Below the pieces are notes generated by a model. It had not been told where the DNA came from and did no database searches. It worked only from the letters and a program-made list of their open reading frames with translations. Below, piece by piece: positions 1-7,320 of a DNA stretch of 9,270 bases; within the stretch, counting starts at the first letter, position 1, and each line of letters opens with the position of its first letter. The stretch spans positions 1 to 9,270 of the forward strand of contig NVRZ01000104.1 in NCBI GenBank assembly GCA_002401055.1, read 5' to 3'. The DNA is from Bacteroidota bacterium. GTDB taxonomy: Bacteria > Bacteroidota > Bacteroidia > NORP154. The translations under genes were made by a program, and so were the position numbers.

Positions 1-1263
1 ATCGCTATTAGATACTACCGGTACAATAGGAATATCAAAGTGTGCGGCAAATTCCCAATCTCTTTGATCTCCAGAGGGCACCGCCATGATTGCTCCCGTT
101 CCGTAGCCCGCGAGGACATAGTCGGATATCCAAATAGGAATCTTATTTGAAGAAAACGGATGTATTGCAAAGGCACCTGTAAACTCACCACTGACGCGCT
201 TGACTTCTGTCATCCTCTCACGCTCTGATCGCTTCTTGGTTTGTTCAACATAAGCATTCACAGCTTCTTGTCGCTCATCTACACAGAATTCCTCAACCAA
301 TTCATGCTCTGGTGCGAGCACCATAAACGTTGCGCCAAATATCGTATCTGGGCGAGTGGTGAATACTTCGATTTTCTTGTCACTTTCTTCCACCGAAAAC
401 ATCATTGAGGCGCCCCGAGATTTGCCAATCCAGTTTTTCTGCATTTCTTTCAAGGCATCTGACCATTCAATCCCATCGAGTCCTGCTAGCAATCTATCGG
501 AATAAGCTGTAATTCGAAGCAACCATTGCTTCATCATTCTCCTTTCAACGGGAAACCCCCCTCTCTCGGACAAACCGTCCTTCACCTCCTCGTTAGCCAA
601 CACTGTTCCCAACTCCGGACACCAATTCACAAATGCTTCCGATAGGTATGCTAGCCTATAATTCAAAAGTAGCTCTTGTTGATCATGTTCGTCTTTGGCA
701 TTCCATTCATCCGCTGTAAATTCAAAATTCTCAGAAGAATGAGGCTCAATCCCTTTTGTTCCAGATTTTGAAAACTCTTGTACCAAAGCCTCAATCGACT
801 CTGCTTTATCTGATTTTTTGTTGTACCAGGAATTGAAAAGCTGCAAAAAAATCCATTGAGTCCATTTATAAAACCCTGGTTCGCAAGTCCTTAATTCTCG
901 CTCCCAGTCAAAGGAGAAACCCAATAGTTCGAGTTGTTTTCGATATCTTCCAATGTTTTCTTCGGTAGTAATCGCCGGATGTTGGCCAGTTTGTATTGCA
1001 TATTGCTCAGCTGGTAAACCAAATGCATCATAGCCCATTGGGTGCAGAACATTATAGCCCTTTAATCTTTTATACCTGGCGTAAATATCCGATGCTATAT
1101 ATCCCAGAGGATGGCCAACATGAAGGCCTTGCCCTGATGGATAAGGAAACATATCCAGCACGTAGAATTTGGGTTTGCTGGATTTATTTTCAGCTCGAAA
1201 AGTGTTATTCGCCGACCAGTACTCTCTCCACTTCTTTTCTATCTCAATAAAATTGTAAGCCAT
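1..1263 (-). CDS. leuS: Leucyl-tRNA synthetase, N-terminal part (cut by window edge)
   Basis: LeuRS is the cytoplasmic class I synthetase that charges tRNA-Leu and edits mischarged residues. Reading the minus strand from the ATG at 1263 gives 421 codons with no stop, running off the left edge; Bacteroidota LeuRS is usually above 900 residues, so a little under half is present. The N-terminus [12 protein letters not shown] is typical. The HIGH-type ATP-binding motif is HVGH at residues 48-51, after DMFPYPSG. A segment near residues 210-230 ([15 protein letters not shown]) is characteristic of the family. The CP1 editing domain shows TTRPDTIFG at 302-310 and [18 protein letters not shown] at 388-405, with both Asp residues of the DQRD core kept. 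The C-terminal KMSKS motif and anticodon-binding domain are outside the window. It is transcribed divergently from ftsX. No strong Shine-Dalgarno precedes the ATG. The identification is secure. Confidence 0.97.
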   Translation of the reverse strand, partial: MAYNFIEIEKKWREYWSANNTFRAENKSSKPKFYVLDMFPYPSGQGLHVGHPLGYIASDIYARYKRLKGYNVLHPMGYDAFGLPAEQYAIQTGQHPAITTEENIGRYRKQLELLGFSFDWERELRTCEPGFYKWTQWIFLQLFNSWYNKKSDKAESIEALVQEFSKSGTKGIEPHSSENFEFTADEWNAKDEHDQQELLLNYRLAYLSEAFVNWCPELGTVLANEEVKDGLSERGGFPVERRMMKQWLLRITAYSDRLLAGLDGIEWSDALKEMQKNWIGKSRGASMMFSVEESDKKIEVFTTRPDTIFGATFMVLAPEHELVEEFCVDERQEAVNAYVEQTKKRSERERMTEVKRVSGEFTGAFAIHPFSSNKIPIWISDYVLAGYGTGAIMAVPSGDQRDWEFAAHFDIPIVPVVSNSD

Positions 1264-1386
1264 CCGTAGTTATAATCATTGTCCCAAGCTGACATCTATC
1301 AGATAGGAATTGAGCTGCAAATTTATAAAAATCAGAGAAGCTTAACCCTAATTTTATTAATTTCGTTTACTGGCAATCTCCAAAAA
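1264..1386. promoter_or_regulatory. Divergent leuS/ftsX promoter region (tentative elements)
   Basis: This 123-bp spacer must hold the start signals of leuS (minus) and ftsX (plus). For ftsX, TAATTTCG at 1358-1365 matches the Bacteroidota -7 element TAnnTTTG except at one base and lies about 20 bp before the ATG, but no TTG sits at the right distance upstream. For leuS, a minus-strand TTG (complement of 1318-1320) is 19 bp from TAGATGTC (complement of 1291-1298), a poor -7 match. An interrupted palindrome CTATC-A-GATAG spans 1296-1306 next to that site. The elements are weak, so the region is better supported than any single site. Confidence 0.3.
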
Positions 1387-2271
1387 ATGTCTAAGCAAGA
1401 AAAGTTAGTTCGCCGAAAGCTATACGCTTCCTCCATCTCAACAGTGGTGAGTATATCACTTGTATTATTTATGCTAGGATTGGTTGGCCTGGTGGTTCTC
1501 ACATCTGAGAAACTGTCAGTTATGGTCAAAGAAAATATTGGATTTTCCGTTTATCTTAAAGACAAGACCAAGGAGGTAGACATCATCAAGATTCAAAAAT
1601 CATTGGATGCAGCCATCTATACAAAATCAACAAAGTATGTTAGTAAAGAGGATGCGATCAAAATCCTACAACAAGATTTGGATCCAGAAGAAGACTTTAT
1701 CAGCTTTTTAGATGGACACAATCCCTTGCCCGCTTCAATTGATGTAGTACTTAATTCGGATTATGCACACCCTGATAGCATCTTAAACATAGAAGCTATT
1801 TTGCTGGAAAGTGAATTTGTCAGAGAGGTTGTTTACTCAAAAACGCTAGTGGATTTAGTAAACGAAAATATAAAGCAGATTAGCTTCTTTATACTCGGAT
1901 TTAGCCTGCTGCTATTCCTGATCGCAATCGCATTAATTAATAACACAATCAGGCTCACATTGTATTCAAAAAGATTTTTAATCCAAACAATGCAATTAGT
2001 TGGTGCTACCAAGCGTTTTATTCGCAAACCGTTCATTTTAACGGGTATTTTGCACGGCATTTTCGCCTCATTCATTGCAATAGCTCTACTGAACGGAATG
2101 TTGTTTTTGGCTCAGCGGGAAATGAATGAATTAATTGAATTACAGGACGTTGCCCTGATCAGTTATTTATTTGGAGGAATCCTGATTACTGGTGTTTTCC
2201 TATCCTGGATTTCTACTTATCTGGCCTTAAGAAAGTATTTACGTATGAAAACAAATGAACTTTACTATTAA
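1387..2271 (+). CDS. ftsX: Cell division protein FtsX (ABC transporter permease)
   Basis: FtsX is the membrane subunit of the FtsEX complex, which couples ATP hydrolysis by FtsE to activation of peptidoglycan hydrolases at the division site. The protein has 294 residues, normal for the family. A short cytoplasmic N-terminus is followed by a membrane segment at about 17-39, an extracytoplasmic domain at about 40-163 and three more membrane segments at about 165-187, 217-241 and 258-281, the standard FtsX topology. The stretch MQLVGATKRFIRKPF at 202-216 is the conserved cytoplasmic loop thought to couple to FtsE. The frame is open back to an ATG at 1279, but that 36-residue extension has no family counterpart and runs through the promoter spacer, so the ATG at 1387 is chosen. 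ftsE is not in the window. The DUF3098 gene begins 10 bp downstream. Confidence 0.93.
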   Translation: MSKQEKLVRRKLYASSISTVVSISLVLFMLGLVGLVVLTSEKLSVMVKENIGFSVYLKDKTKEVDIIKIQKSLDAAIYTKSTKYVSKEDAIKILQQDLDPEEDFISFLDGHNPLPASIDVVLNSDYAHPDSILNIEAILLESEFVREVVYSKTLVDLVNENIKQISFFILGFSLLLFLIAIALINNTIRLTLYSKRFLIQTMQLVGATKRFIRKPFILTGILHGIFASFIAIALLNGMLFLAQREMNELIELQDVALISYLFGGILITGVFLSWISTYLALRKYLRMKTNELYY

Positions 2272-2281
2272 TCAATAAACT

Positions 2282-2524
2282 ATGGATAAAAAACTTGATC
2301 ATTCTGCTGGGTTCGTTTTTGAAAGGCAAGGATACATTATTCTGCTGGTTGGCATTGCATTTATTATTGTTGGGTTTATGCTCATGTCAGGTGGAGGATC
2401 AGATGATCCAAAAGTGTTCAACCCAGAAATATTTAGTTTTCGTAGAATTACGTTAGCACCAATTGTGGTGATGATCGGGTATGGCATTGAGATTTATGCC
2501 ATTATGCGAAAACCAAAGAATTAA
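2282..2524 (+). CDS. DUF3098 family small membrane protein
   Basis: This 80-residue protein has two hydrophobic helices, at about 18-36 (starting GYIILLVGIAFIIVG) and about 56-74 (starting TLAPIVVMIGYGIEIY). They are joined by a polar loop containing GGGSDDP and the sequence FNPEIFSFRRI. Length, two-helix layout and the FNPEIFSFRRITLAP core match the DUF3098 family of Bacteroidota, which has no known biochemical function. The family is typically found between ftsX and uppP, as here, which suggests a role in envelope assembly or division, but that is inference from position only. It sits 10 bp after ftsX and 26 bp before uppP, consistent with co-transcription. The short basic C-terminus (MRKPKN) probably faces the cytoplasm. 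Confidence 0.85.
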   Translation: MDKKLDHSAGFVFERQGYIILLVGIAFIIVGFMLMSGGGSDDPKVFNPEIFSFRRITLAPIVVMIGYGIEIYAIMRKPKN

Positions 2525-2550
2525 GATACCCTCAATATCAGCATTTAACA

Positions 2551-3327
2551 ATGTCCTACTTGGAAGCACTAATTCTTGGAATTATTCAAGGGTTAACTGA
2601 ATTTTTACCGGTGAGCAGTAGTGGTCACCTGGAGCTTGCTAAGGCACTTATGGGCGTTGAAATTGAAGAAGATGTAACGTTTACCGTTTTGGTACATGGG
2701 GCTACTGTTCTGAGCACGCTGGTCATATTTCGCAATGATATTTGGAAAATCATTGTTGATTCACTGAAACTTGAGTGGAATGAATCTGCACAATACGTAG
2801 TGAAAATTGCTATTTCAATGGTGCCCGTGCTGTTCGTAGGTGTTTTCCTTAAGGACGAACTAGAAGCACTATTCAACGGAAATACCATGTTCGTGGGATC
2901 CATGTTGCTTATCACTGCTATATTACTGGGGGTGACTTATTTCGTAAAGAAAACAGAAAATGAAATCTCCTATTTATCTGCATTAATTATTGGGCTAGCA
3001 CAGGCTGTTGCTGTTCTGCCTGGGATTTCAAGATCAGGGGCAACTATTGCAACTGGTTTGCTTTTAGGAAACAAGAAGGAATCTGTTACAAAATTCTCGT
3101 TTCTAATGGTGTTGGTTCCTATTATCGGTGCCAACCTTCTGGACGTAATGGACGGAGATATTACTGCCACTGACAACGCAACTCCTATGCTAATTGGATT
3201 TATTGCCGCATTTTTTTCTGGGCTGCTCGCCTGTAAATTGATGATCAAGATTGTCAACAGCGGAAAACTCCTGTATTTTGCCGCTTACTGTTTGCTCGTT
3301 GGAGTTATTGCCATTTACTTCGGATGA
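2551..3327 (+). CDS. uppP: Undecaprenyl-diphosphate phosphatase (UppP/BacA)
   Basis: UppP removes a phosphate from undecaprenyl diphosphate, regenerating the lipid carrier for peptidoglycan and other envelope polymers; higher dosage of this family gives bacitracin tolerance. The 258-residue protein is a polytopic membrane protein of normal length. The first signature, QGLTEFLPVSSSGHLEL at residues 13-29, holds the conserved Glu and the His of the active site. The second, PGISRSGAT at 157-165, holds the catalytic-site Arg 161. Between and after these are hydrophobic segments (for example about 85-100, 112-131, 184-198, 213-232 and 239-257). Its stop codon overlaps the truB start in an ATGA arrangement, pointing to translational coupling. 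It shares the unit with ftsX, in keeping with an envelope-growth theme. Confidence 0.96.
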   Translation: MSYLEALILGIIQGLTEFLPVSSSGHLELAKALMGVEIEEDVTFTVLVHGATVLSTLVIFRNDIWKIIVDSLKLEWNESAQYVVKIAISMVPVLFVGVFLKDELEALFNGNTMFVGSMLLITAILLGVTYFVKKTENEISYLSALIIGLAQAVAVLPGISRSGATIATGLLLGNKKESVTKFSFLMVLVPIIGANLLDVMDGDITATDNATPMLIGFIAAFFSGLLACKLMIKIVNSGKLLYFAAYCLLVGVIAIYFG

Positions 3328-4040
3328 TAACAATGCTAAAAACAACAAGGACTTTACCCCTTAGCAAGTTGGACAATTTCCAAGACGGGAAAGTCCTGTT
3401 GATAGATAAACCGCTTACTTGGACTTCCTTTGATGTGGTGAACAAGGTCCGAATAACGCTAAAGAACGATTATGATACTGGGAAGATAAAAGTAGGTCAC
3501 GCAGGGACACTTGACCCTTTAGCCAGCGGACTCTTAATCCTATGCACAGGTAAATTCACCAAGCAAATTAACAGCATTCAGGCTGATGAAAAGGAATATG
3601 AAGGAACCATGCATTTGGGCGCCACGACTCCATCTTATGACAAGGAAACAGATATTGACCAAGAATTCAACATTGACCAAATCAATGACGATCGAGTAAA
3701 TGCAGCAACTGCTCAATTTATAGGGGCTATTCTTCAAACGCCGCCTTCCTTTTCCGCAAGAAAAGTAAATGGAGAAAGGGCTTACAAGAAAGCACGAAGA
3801 AATGAAAAAGTGATTATGCCTAAAACTGCCATTGAGATTAAAGTATTTGAAATATTGAGAATAGATCTTCCTGAAATTAGCTTTAGGGTTGTATGTAGCA
3901 TAGGGACCTACATTCGCTCTCTTGTTCACGATTTTGGTAAGGCTTTAAACAGCGGTGCATTCTTAAGTTCGCTCATAAGAACCAGAATAGGAAACTATCA
4001 TTTGAAAGATGCTCTCAGTCTAAGCGAACTTCTCAAATAA
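3324..4040 (+). CDS. truB: tRNA pseudouridine-55 synthase TruB
   Basis: TruB converts uridine 55 in the T-loop of tRNAs to pseudouridine. The 238-residue protein has the expected motifs in order: GKVLLIDKPLTWTSFDVV at 22-39; KVGHAGTLDPLASG at 56-69 with the catalytic Asp 64; PSFSARKVNGERAYKKAR starting near 140; CSIGTYIRSLVHDFG at 191-205; and SLIRTRIG close to the C-terminus. There is no room for the C-terminal PUA-type domain of longer homologues; short TruB proteins of this size are usual in Bacteroidota. The start ATG at 3324 overlaps the uppP stop by four bases. A second in-frame ATG at 3333 is possible and would remove only three residues. The gene ends 91 bp before queA, which also acts on tRNA. 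Confidence 0.96.
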   Translation: MITMLKTTRTLPLSKLDNFQDGKVLLIDKPLTWTSFDVVNKVRITLKNDYDTGKIKVGHAGTLDPLASGLLILCTGKFTKQINSIQADEKEYEGTMHLGATTPSYDKETDIDQEFNIDQINDDRVNAATAQFIGAILQTPPSFSARKVNGERAYKKARRNEKVIMPKTAIEIKVFEILRIDLPEISFRVVCSIGTYIRSLVHDFGKALNSGAFLSSLIRTRIGNYHLKDALSLSELLK

Positions 4041-4055
4041 TTGAGCAGTAATTAG

Positions 4056-4086
4056 TTGAAAAAGAGGGTGGAAATTGATACATTCG
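4056..4086 (+). promoter_or_regulatory. Candidate Bacteroidota-type promoter for queA
   Basis: TTG at 4056-4058 and TACATTCG at 4079-4086 are 20 bp apart. The Bacteroidota primary sigma consensus is TTG, about 17-23 bp, then TAnnTTTG, so five of the six fixed -7 bases agree. Transcription would start near 4093 and leave a leader of about 40 bases before the queA ATG. The truB-queA gap is the widest in the cluster, which fits an internal promoter. This is a pattern match by eye only. Confidence 0.4.
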
Positions 4087-4131
4087 CATCCCTTCAGCAA
4101 ATCAGAACAGATTATTAATAAATAGAAAGAA

Positions 4132-5181
4132 ATGAAGCTCTCCCAATTTAAGTACAATCTTCCCTCCACGTTAATTTCTGACCGACCTGCAAAAAACAGA
4201 GACGAGGCAAGATTAATGGTGGTGAACAGGAAGGAAGAAACCATTGAGCACAAGATATTTAAAGATGTTCTGGATTATTTTGATGATGGGGATGTAATGA
4301 TTGTGAATAATACAAAGGTGTTTCCTGCAAGGATTTATGGTAACAAAGAAAAGACTGGAGCTAAAATTGAAGTATTTCTACTTCGTGAACTAAACCGGGA
4401 ACAACTTCTCTGGGACGTTTTAGTGGATCCGGCAAGAAAAATTAGAATTGGTAACAAACTTTACTTCGGGGACGATGAAGCACTTGTGGCGGAAGTAATT
4501 GATAATACTACCTCCAGGGGGCGCACATTGAGATTCCTCTTTGATGGGTCGTACGAAGAATTCAAGGAAACCATTGAAGAGCTAGGAGAAACTCCCCTGC
4601 CAAAATATATTAAAAGAGCGCCAGATGAGCAGGATAAGGAAAGATATCAAACCATTTACGCGAAGCATGAAGGTGCGGTAGCCGCGCCAACGGCAGGTTT
4701 GCATTTTAGCAGAGAGTTGCTAAAGCGACTTGAGCTAAAAGGTGTTGATATAAATGAAATTACTCTTCATGTTGGCTTGGGTACGTTTAGGCCAATAGAA
4801 GTTGAAGACCTTACCAAGCACAAAATGGACTCAGAAGAGGTAGATGTACCACAGATTACCGCTGATAACGTTAATGCTGCCAAGGCGAGAAAGGCAAAAG
4901 TTTGCGCTGTTGGAACTACCAGCATGAGAGCGATTGAATCTTCTGTTTCGACGATTGGGCAACTAAAGCCACGTGACGGGTGGACAAATAAATTCATATT
5001 TCCTCCTTATGAATTTAGCATTGCGAATTCAATGATTACCAATTTTCATTTACCAAACTCGTCATTGCTGATGATGACATGTGCATTTGGGGGATATGAT
5101 TTAATCTTCAAAGCATACAAACAAGCAATAAAGGAGAAGTATAGATTCTTCACCTATGGTGACGCTATGTTAATTCTATAG
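4132..5181 (+). CDS. queA: S-adenosylmethionine:tRNA ribosyltransferase-isomerase QueA
   Basis: QueA transfers and isomerises the ribosyl group of S-adenosylmethionine onto 7-aminomethyl-7-deazaguanine at the tRNA wobble position, forming epoxyqueuosine. The 349-residue length is normal. Recognisable blocks are the N-terminal [20 protein letters not shown] at 8-27, [13 protein letters not shown] at 58-70, GAKIEVFLL at 76-84, the strongly conserved [18 protein letters not shown] at 176-193, [10 protein letters not shown] at 213-222, KHKMDSE at 229-235, [11 protein letters not shown] at 260-270, and [13 protein letters not shown] at 303-315. The chosen ATG at 4132 gives the canonical [11 protein letters not shown] start. 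The following bases AAAGAAATG-type leader holds no strong ribosome-binding site. No convincing terminator hairpin follows the stop. The other queuosine genes are not in the window. Confidence 0.97.
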   Translation: MKLSQFKYNLPSTLISDRPAKNRDEARLMVVNRKEETIEHKIFKDVLDYFDDGDVMIVNNTKVFPARIYGNKEKTGAKIEVFLLRELNREQLLWDVLVDPARKIRIGNKLYFGDDEALVAEVIDNTTSRGRTLRFLFDGSYEEFKETIEELGETPLPKYIKRAPDEQDKERYQTIYAKHEGAVAAPTAGLHFSRELLKRLELKGVDINEITLHVGLGTFRPIEVEDLTKHKMDSEEVDVPQITADNVNAAKARKAKVCAVGTTSMRAIESSVSTIGQLKPRDGWTNKFIFPPYEFSIANSMITNFHLPNSSLLMMTCAFGGYDLIFKAYKQAIKEKYRFFTYGDAMLIL

Positions 5182-5352
5182 CTTCTTTCCTCCACCTCTG
5201 TTCAAATTTCTTCATTTTTATAATTTCTCATTATTGAGTAGCTTTACATCTGTACGAGATGGCAAACTGGTATCGTTTTCCCAGAGATTTAGTTAACATA
5301 TGCCATGCAGAGTAAGATGGACTCACGTTTTAACAATTCTAAACACATTAAC

Positions 5353-7281
5353 ATGCAAAAAGTACTATTATCATTCGCAGCACTACTTTGTATTATCGGA
5401 AGTACAATATCACAACCAAGGGGGCATGAAAACAGGTACAAACAGGTTTCTCCTATTGAAACGCCAGAGTACTCCTTAGAGATTTCAGATGCACACTCGC
5501 AAACCAATTTTACCCTATTCAGGGCTATTCTAACCAACAAAACCTCTGACTATCTAGTATATCGACAAGCTGACGTTGTATTTAATTATGACCATGGAAA
5601 ATTTACCCAAGTTGAGCGACTGTACTTAATTAAACCTAAAGCCAAATTAGTGAGAGTGATGAAGGTAGCTGGTGGAGATAAGTTTCATGTAGACAAGTTA
5701 ACTGTTGACTTCAATTGCTATTCGAGGCTGGCACTGACCGGAGCGCATGAAAACGTACCAAATTATGTGATTTCGACCACGGGGGAAAAAGATTATAAAG
5801 CTGGTAATTTTCGCTACAAAGTGCTTATAGTAACCAAGGAAACTCGGGAAACCTATGCTCTTTTTGAGGTAGAATATACGGGAACCGACTTTGGCATTGT
5901 TGATCCGAGAAAGCTAAAAGTTACGCTCGACGACGGCCAGGAATTTGAAAACTACAAGCATCTTCGGTTAAGGATTCTCAAACCTGGGCAAAAAATGAAA
6001 ATTGGTACTGTTTTTCGTATTCCGGTTAAGACGGCTAATATGCATAAAGTTAATCTGGAGATCATCTGGAATGAAACTTTTGTTGAATCGAAGCCAGTGA
6101 AGCTGGCAAGTCAAACGATGGTGCTTGAAATGGATCCAAATAAGATTGTTGCCAAAGCGGAACCAAGAGCACCTAGAACTCCTCCAGCTAAAACAACTGC
6201 ATCCCGTGATACGGAGGCGGCAAAACGAGAAGCTGAATTGGCAAAGCTTGAGGCCGAAACGGCCCACCGGGAAGTTGCGGCAGCCCACCGGGAAACGGAA
6301 AAGGCGCAGTCTGATGCACAAAAAGCAATTGCTGAGGCTGAATTGGCGAAAGCTGAAGCTATATTGATGCAAGCGCAGGCAGCTAAAGCTAAAGCAGAAG
6401 CTGAAAAAGCAATCGCGGAGGCTGAATTGGCAAGGGCCAACATCGAAAAGGAACAAGCTCAAAACCAAACTCAGTCAAGTACGGATGTAAAATACAGAGG
6501 GAGTGGTGATCCATTAAAGGGGCTTAATGTGAGTACAGCAGCTACCACTATGGAGGTTGGTAATTATTATGCCTTGCTCATAGGAATCGATGAATACAGA
6601 GGGAAATGGCCGTCATTAGACAATGCTGTTAACGATGTAGAAGAAATCGAGAAACTTCTGAAATCAAAGTACAAGTTTGACCACTTTATTACGCTGTACG
6701 ACTTTCACGCTACCCGAACAGCGATAATCAAGCAAATGGAGTGGCTCATTGACAATGTAAAACCAGAAGACAACGTATTCATCTATTATTCTGGCCATGG
6801 AGAGTTCAAACAAAACCTGAACAAAGGTTATTGGGTACCTCATGATGCATTGACAAAATCAACATCTGAATACATTTCAAACAATGATATCCAAACTTAT
6901 CTTGGAGGCATTAGATCAAAACATACTTTGCTGGTTTCGGATGCTTGCTTTAGCGGAGATATATTCCGGGGCACCACGATTTCAGTTCCATTTGAAGACT
7001 CAGAAAAGTATTACAAGAAGATTCATAAAATGCCTTCCAGGAAGGCCATGACCTCAGGGGGAATTGAGCCGGTAATGGATGGAGGCCGAGACGGCCATTC
7101 CGTTTTTGCTTATTACTTCCTTAAATCACTTCGTAATAATGAGGCAAAATATTTTGATGCTACCCAGCTGTATAGTGACTTAAAAATTCCAGTTATCAAT
7201 AACTCAGAGCAGTCGCCTAGATTTTCTCCAGTTAAAAATACTGGCGATGAAGGAGGTCAGTTTGTATTTATAAGAAAATAG
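5353..7281 (+). CDS. Exported caspase-like cysteine protease with helical stalk
   Basis: This 642-residue protein ends in a peptidase C14 (caspase/metacaspase-like) domain. Residues 1-20 look like a Sec signal peptide (MQKVLLSFAALLCIIGSTIS, cleavage likely before QPRG); LLC there does not fit a lipobox. The frame is open to an ATG at 5305, but starting at 5353 puts the Lys and hydrophobic core at the very N-terminus. Residues about 40-265 are beta-rich and unrecognised, possibly two Ig-like modules. A Pro-rich linker (about 270-280) leads to an Ala/Glu/Lys-rich helix at about 286-372. The protease domain (about 403-642) starts YYALLIGIDEY and has the catalytic His 482 in YYSGHGE and Cys 532 in SDACFSGD. 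The Asp two residues before Cys resembles metacaspases that cleave after Arg or Lys, and the downstream GHSVFAYYFLKSL is typical of bacterial members. No type IX secretion tail is visible, so the periplasm is likelier than the surface. The physiological substrate is unknown. Confidence 0.88.
   Translation: MQKVLLSFAALLCIIGSTISQPRGHENRYKQVSPIETPEYSLEISDAHSQTNFTLFRAILTNKTSDYLVYRQADVVFNYDHGKFTQVERLYLIKPKAKLVRVMKVAGGDKFHVDKLTVDFNCYSRLALTGAHENVPNYVISTTGEKDYKAGNFRYKVLIVTKETRETYALFEVEYTGTDFGIVDPRKLKVTLDDGQEFENYKHLRLRILKPGQKMKIGTVFRIPVKTANMHKVNLEIIWNETFVESKPVKLASQTMVLEMDPNKIVAKAEPRAPRTPPAKTTASRDTEAAKREAELAKLEAETAHREVAAAHRETEKAQSDAQKAIAEAELAKAEAILMQAQAAKAKAEAEKAIAEAELARANIEKEQAQNQTQSSTDVKYRGSGDPLKGLNVSTAATTMEVGNYYALLIGIDEYRGKWPSLDNAVNDVEEIEKLLKSKYKFDHFITLYDFHATRTAIIKQMEWLIDNVKPEDNVFIYYSGHGEFKQNLNKGYWVPHDALTKSTSEYISNNDIQTYLGGIRSKHTLLVSDACFSGDIFRGTTISVPFEDSEKYYKKIHKMPSRKAMTSGGIEPVMDGGRDGHSVFAYYFLKSLRNNEAKYFDATQLYSDLKIPVINNSEQSPRFSPVKNTGDEGGQFVFIRK
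6229..6438 (+). repeat. Heptad-phased repeats encoding the helical stalk
   Basis: Within the caspase gene, the hexapeptide EAELA(K/R) is encoded three times, at 6229-6246, 6334-6351 and 6418-6435. The spacings are 105 and 84 bases, that is 35 and 28 residues, both exact multiples of seven. The 12-base sequence GCCCACCGGGAA also occurs twice, at 6262-6273 and 6283-6294, 21 bases apart, giving AHRE twice seven residues apart. The longer unit KAIAEAELA(K/R)A recurs 28 residues apart. This pattern suggests growth of a coiled coil by in-register internal duplication. Synonymous differences show the copies are not recent. Confidence 0.7.
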
Positions 7282-7320
7282 TTTGCTGTTTCTTATGGTC
7301 CGGCGTTAAACATAGCACAC

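Noticed and set aside
996..1250. Plus-strand 84-codon frame at the start of leuS
   Set aside because: It lies opposite the HIGH-motif region of leuS, which is clearly the coding strand, and the product shows no family features.
5247..5261. Small hairpin CATCT-GTACG-AGATG after queA, considered as a terminator
   Set aside because: The stem has only five base pairs, is not GC-rich, and is not followed by a T run.
5374..5392. LLC in the signal peptide considered as a lipoprotein lipobox
   Set aside because: The residue before Cys is Leu rather than Gly, Ala or Ser, and the Cys is within the hydrophobic core, with a better cleavage site further on.
5968..6468. Long antisense reading frames opposite the caspase gene (166 codons, and 110 codons at 6111-6443)
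   Set aside because: They lie opposite the Ala/Glu/Lys-rich segment, where biased codons such as GAA and GCN remove stops on the other strand. Their products are low-complexity (Phe/Ser/Cys-rich or Ala/Ser-rich) without recognisable domains.
5353..7281. Caspase gene as part of an anti-phage defence system
   Set aside because: No gasdermin, nucleotide-sensing, CRISPR or NLR-type partner is adjacent. The protein has a signal peptide, and its neighbours are core metabolism genes.
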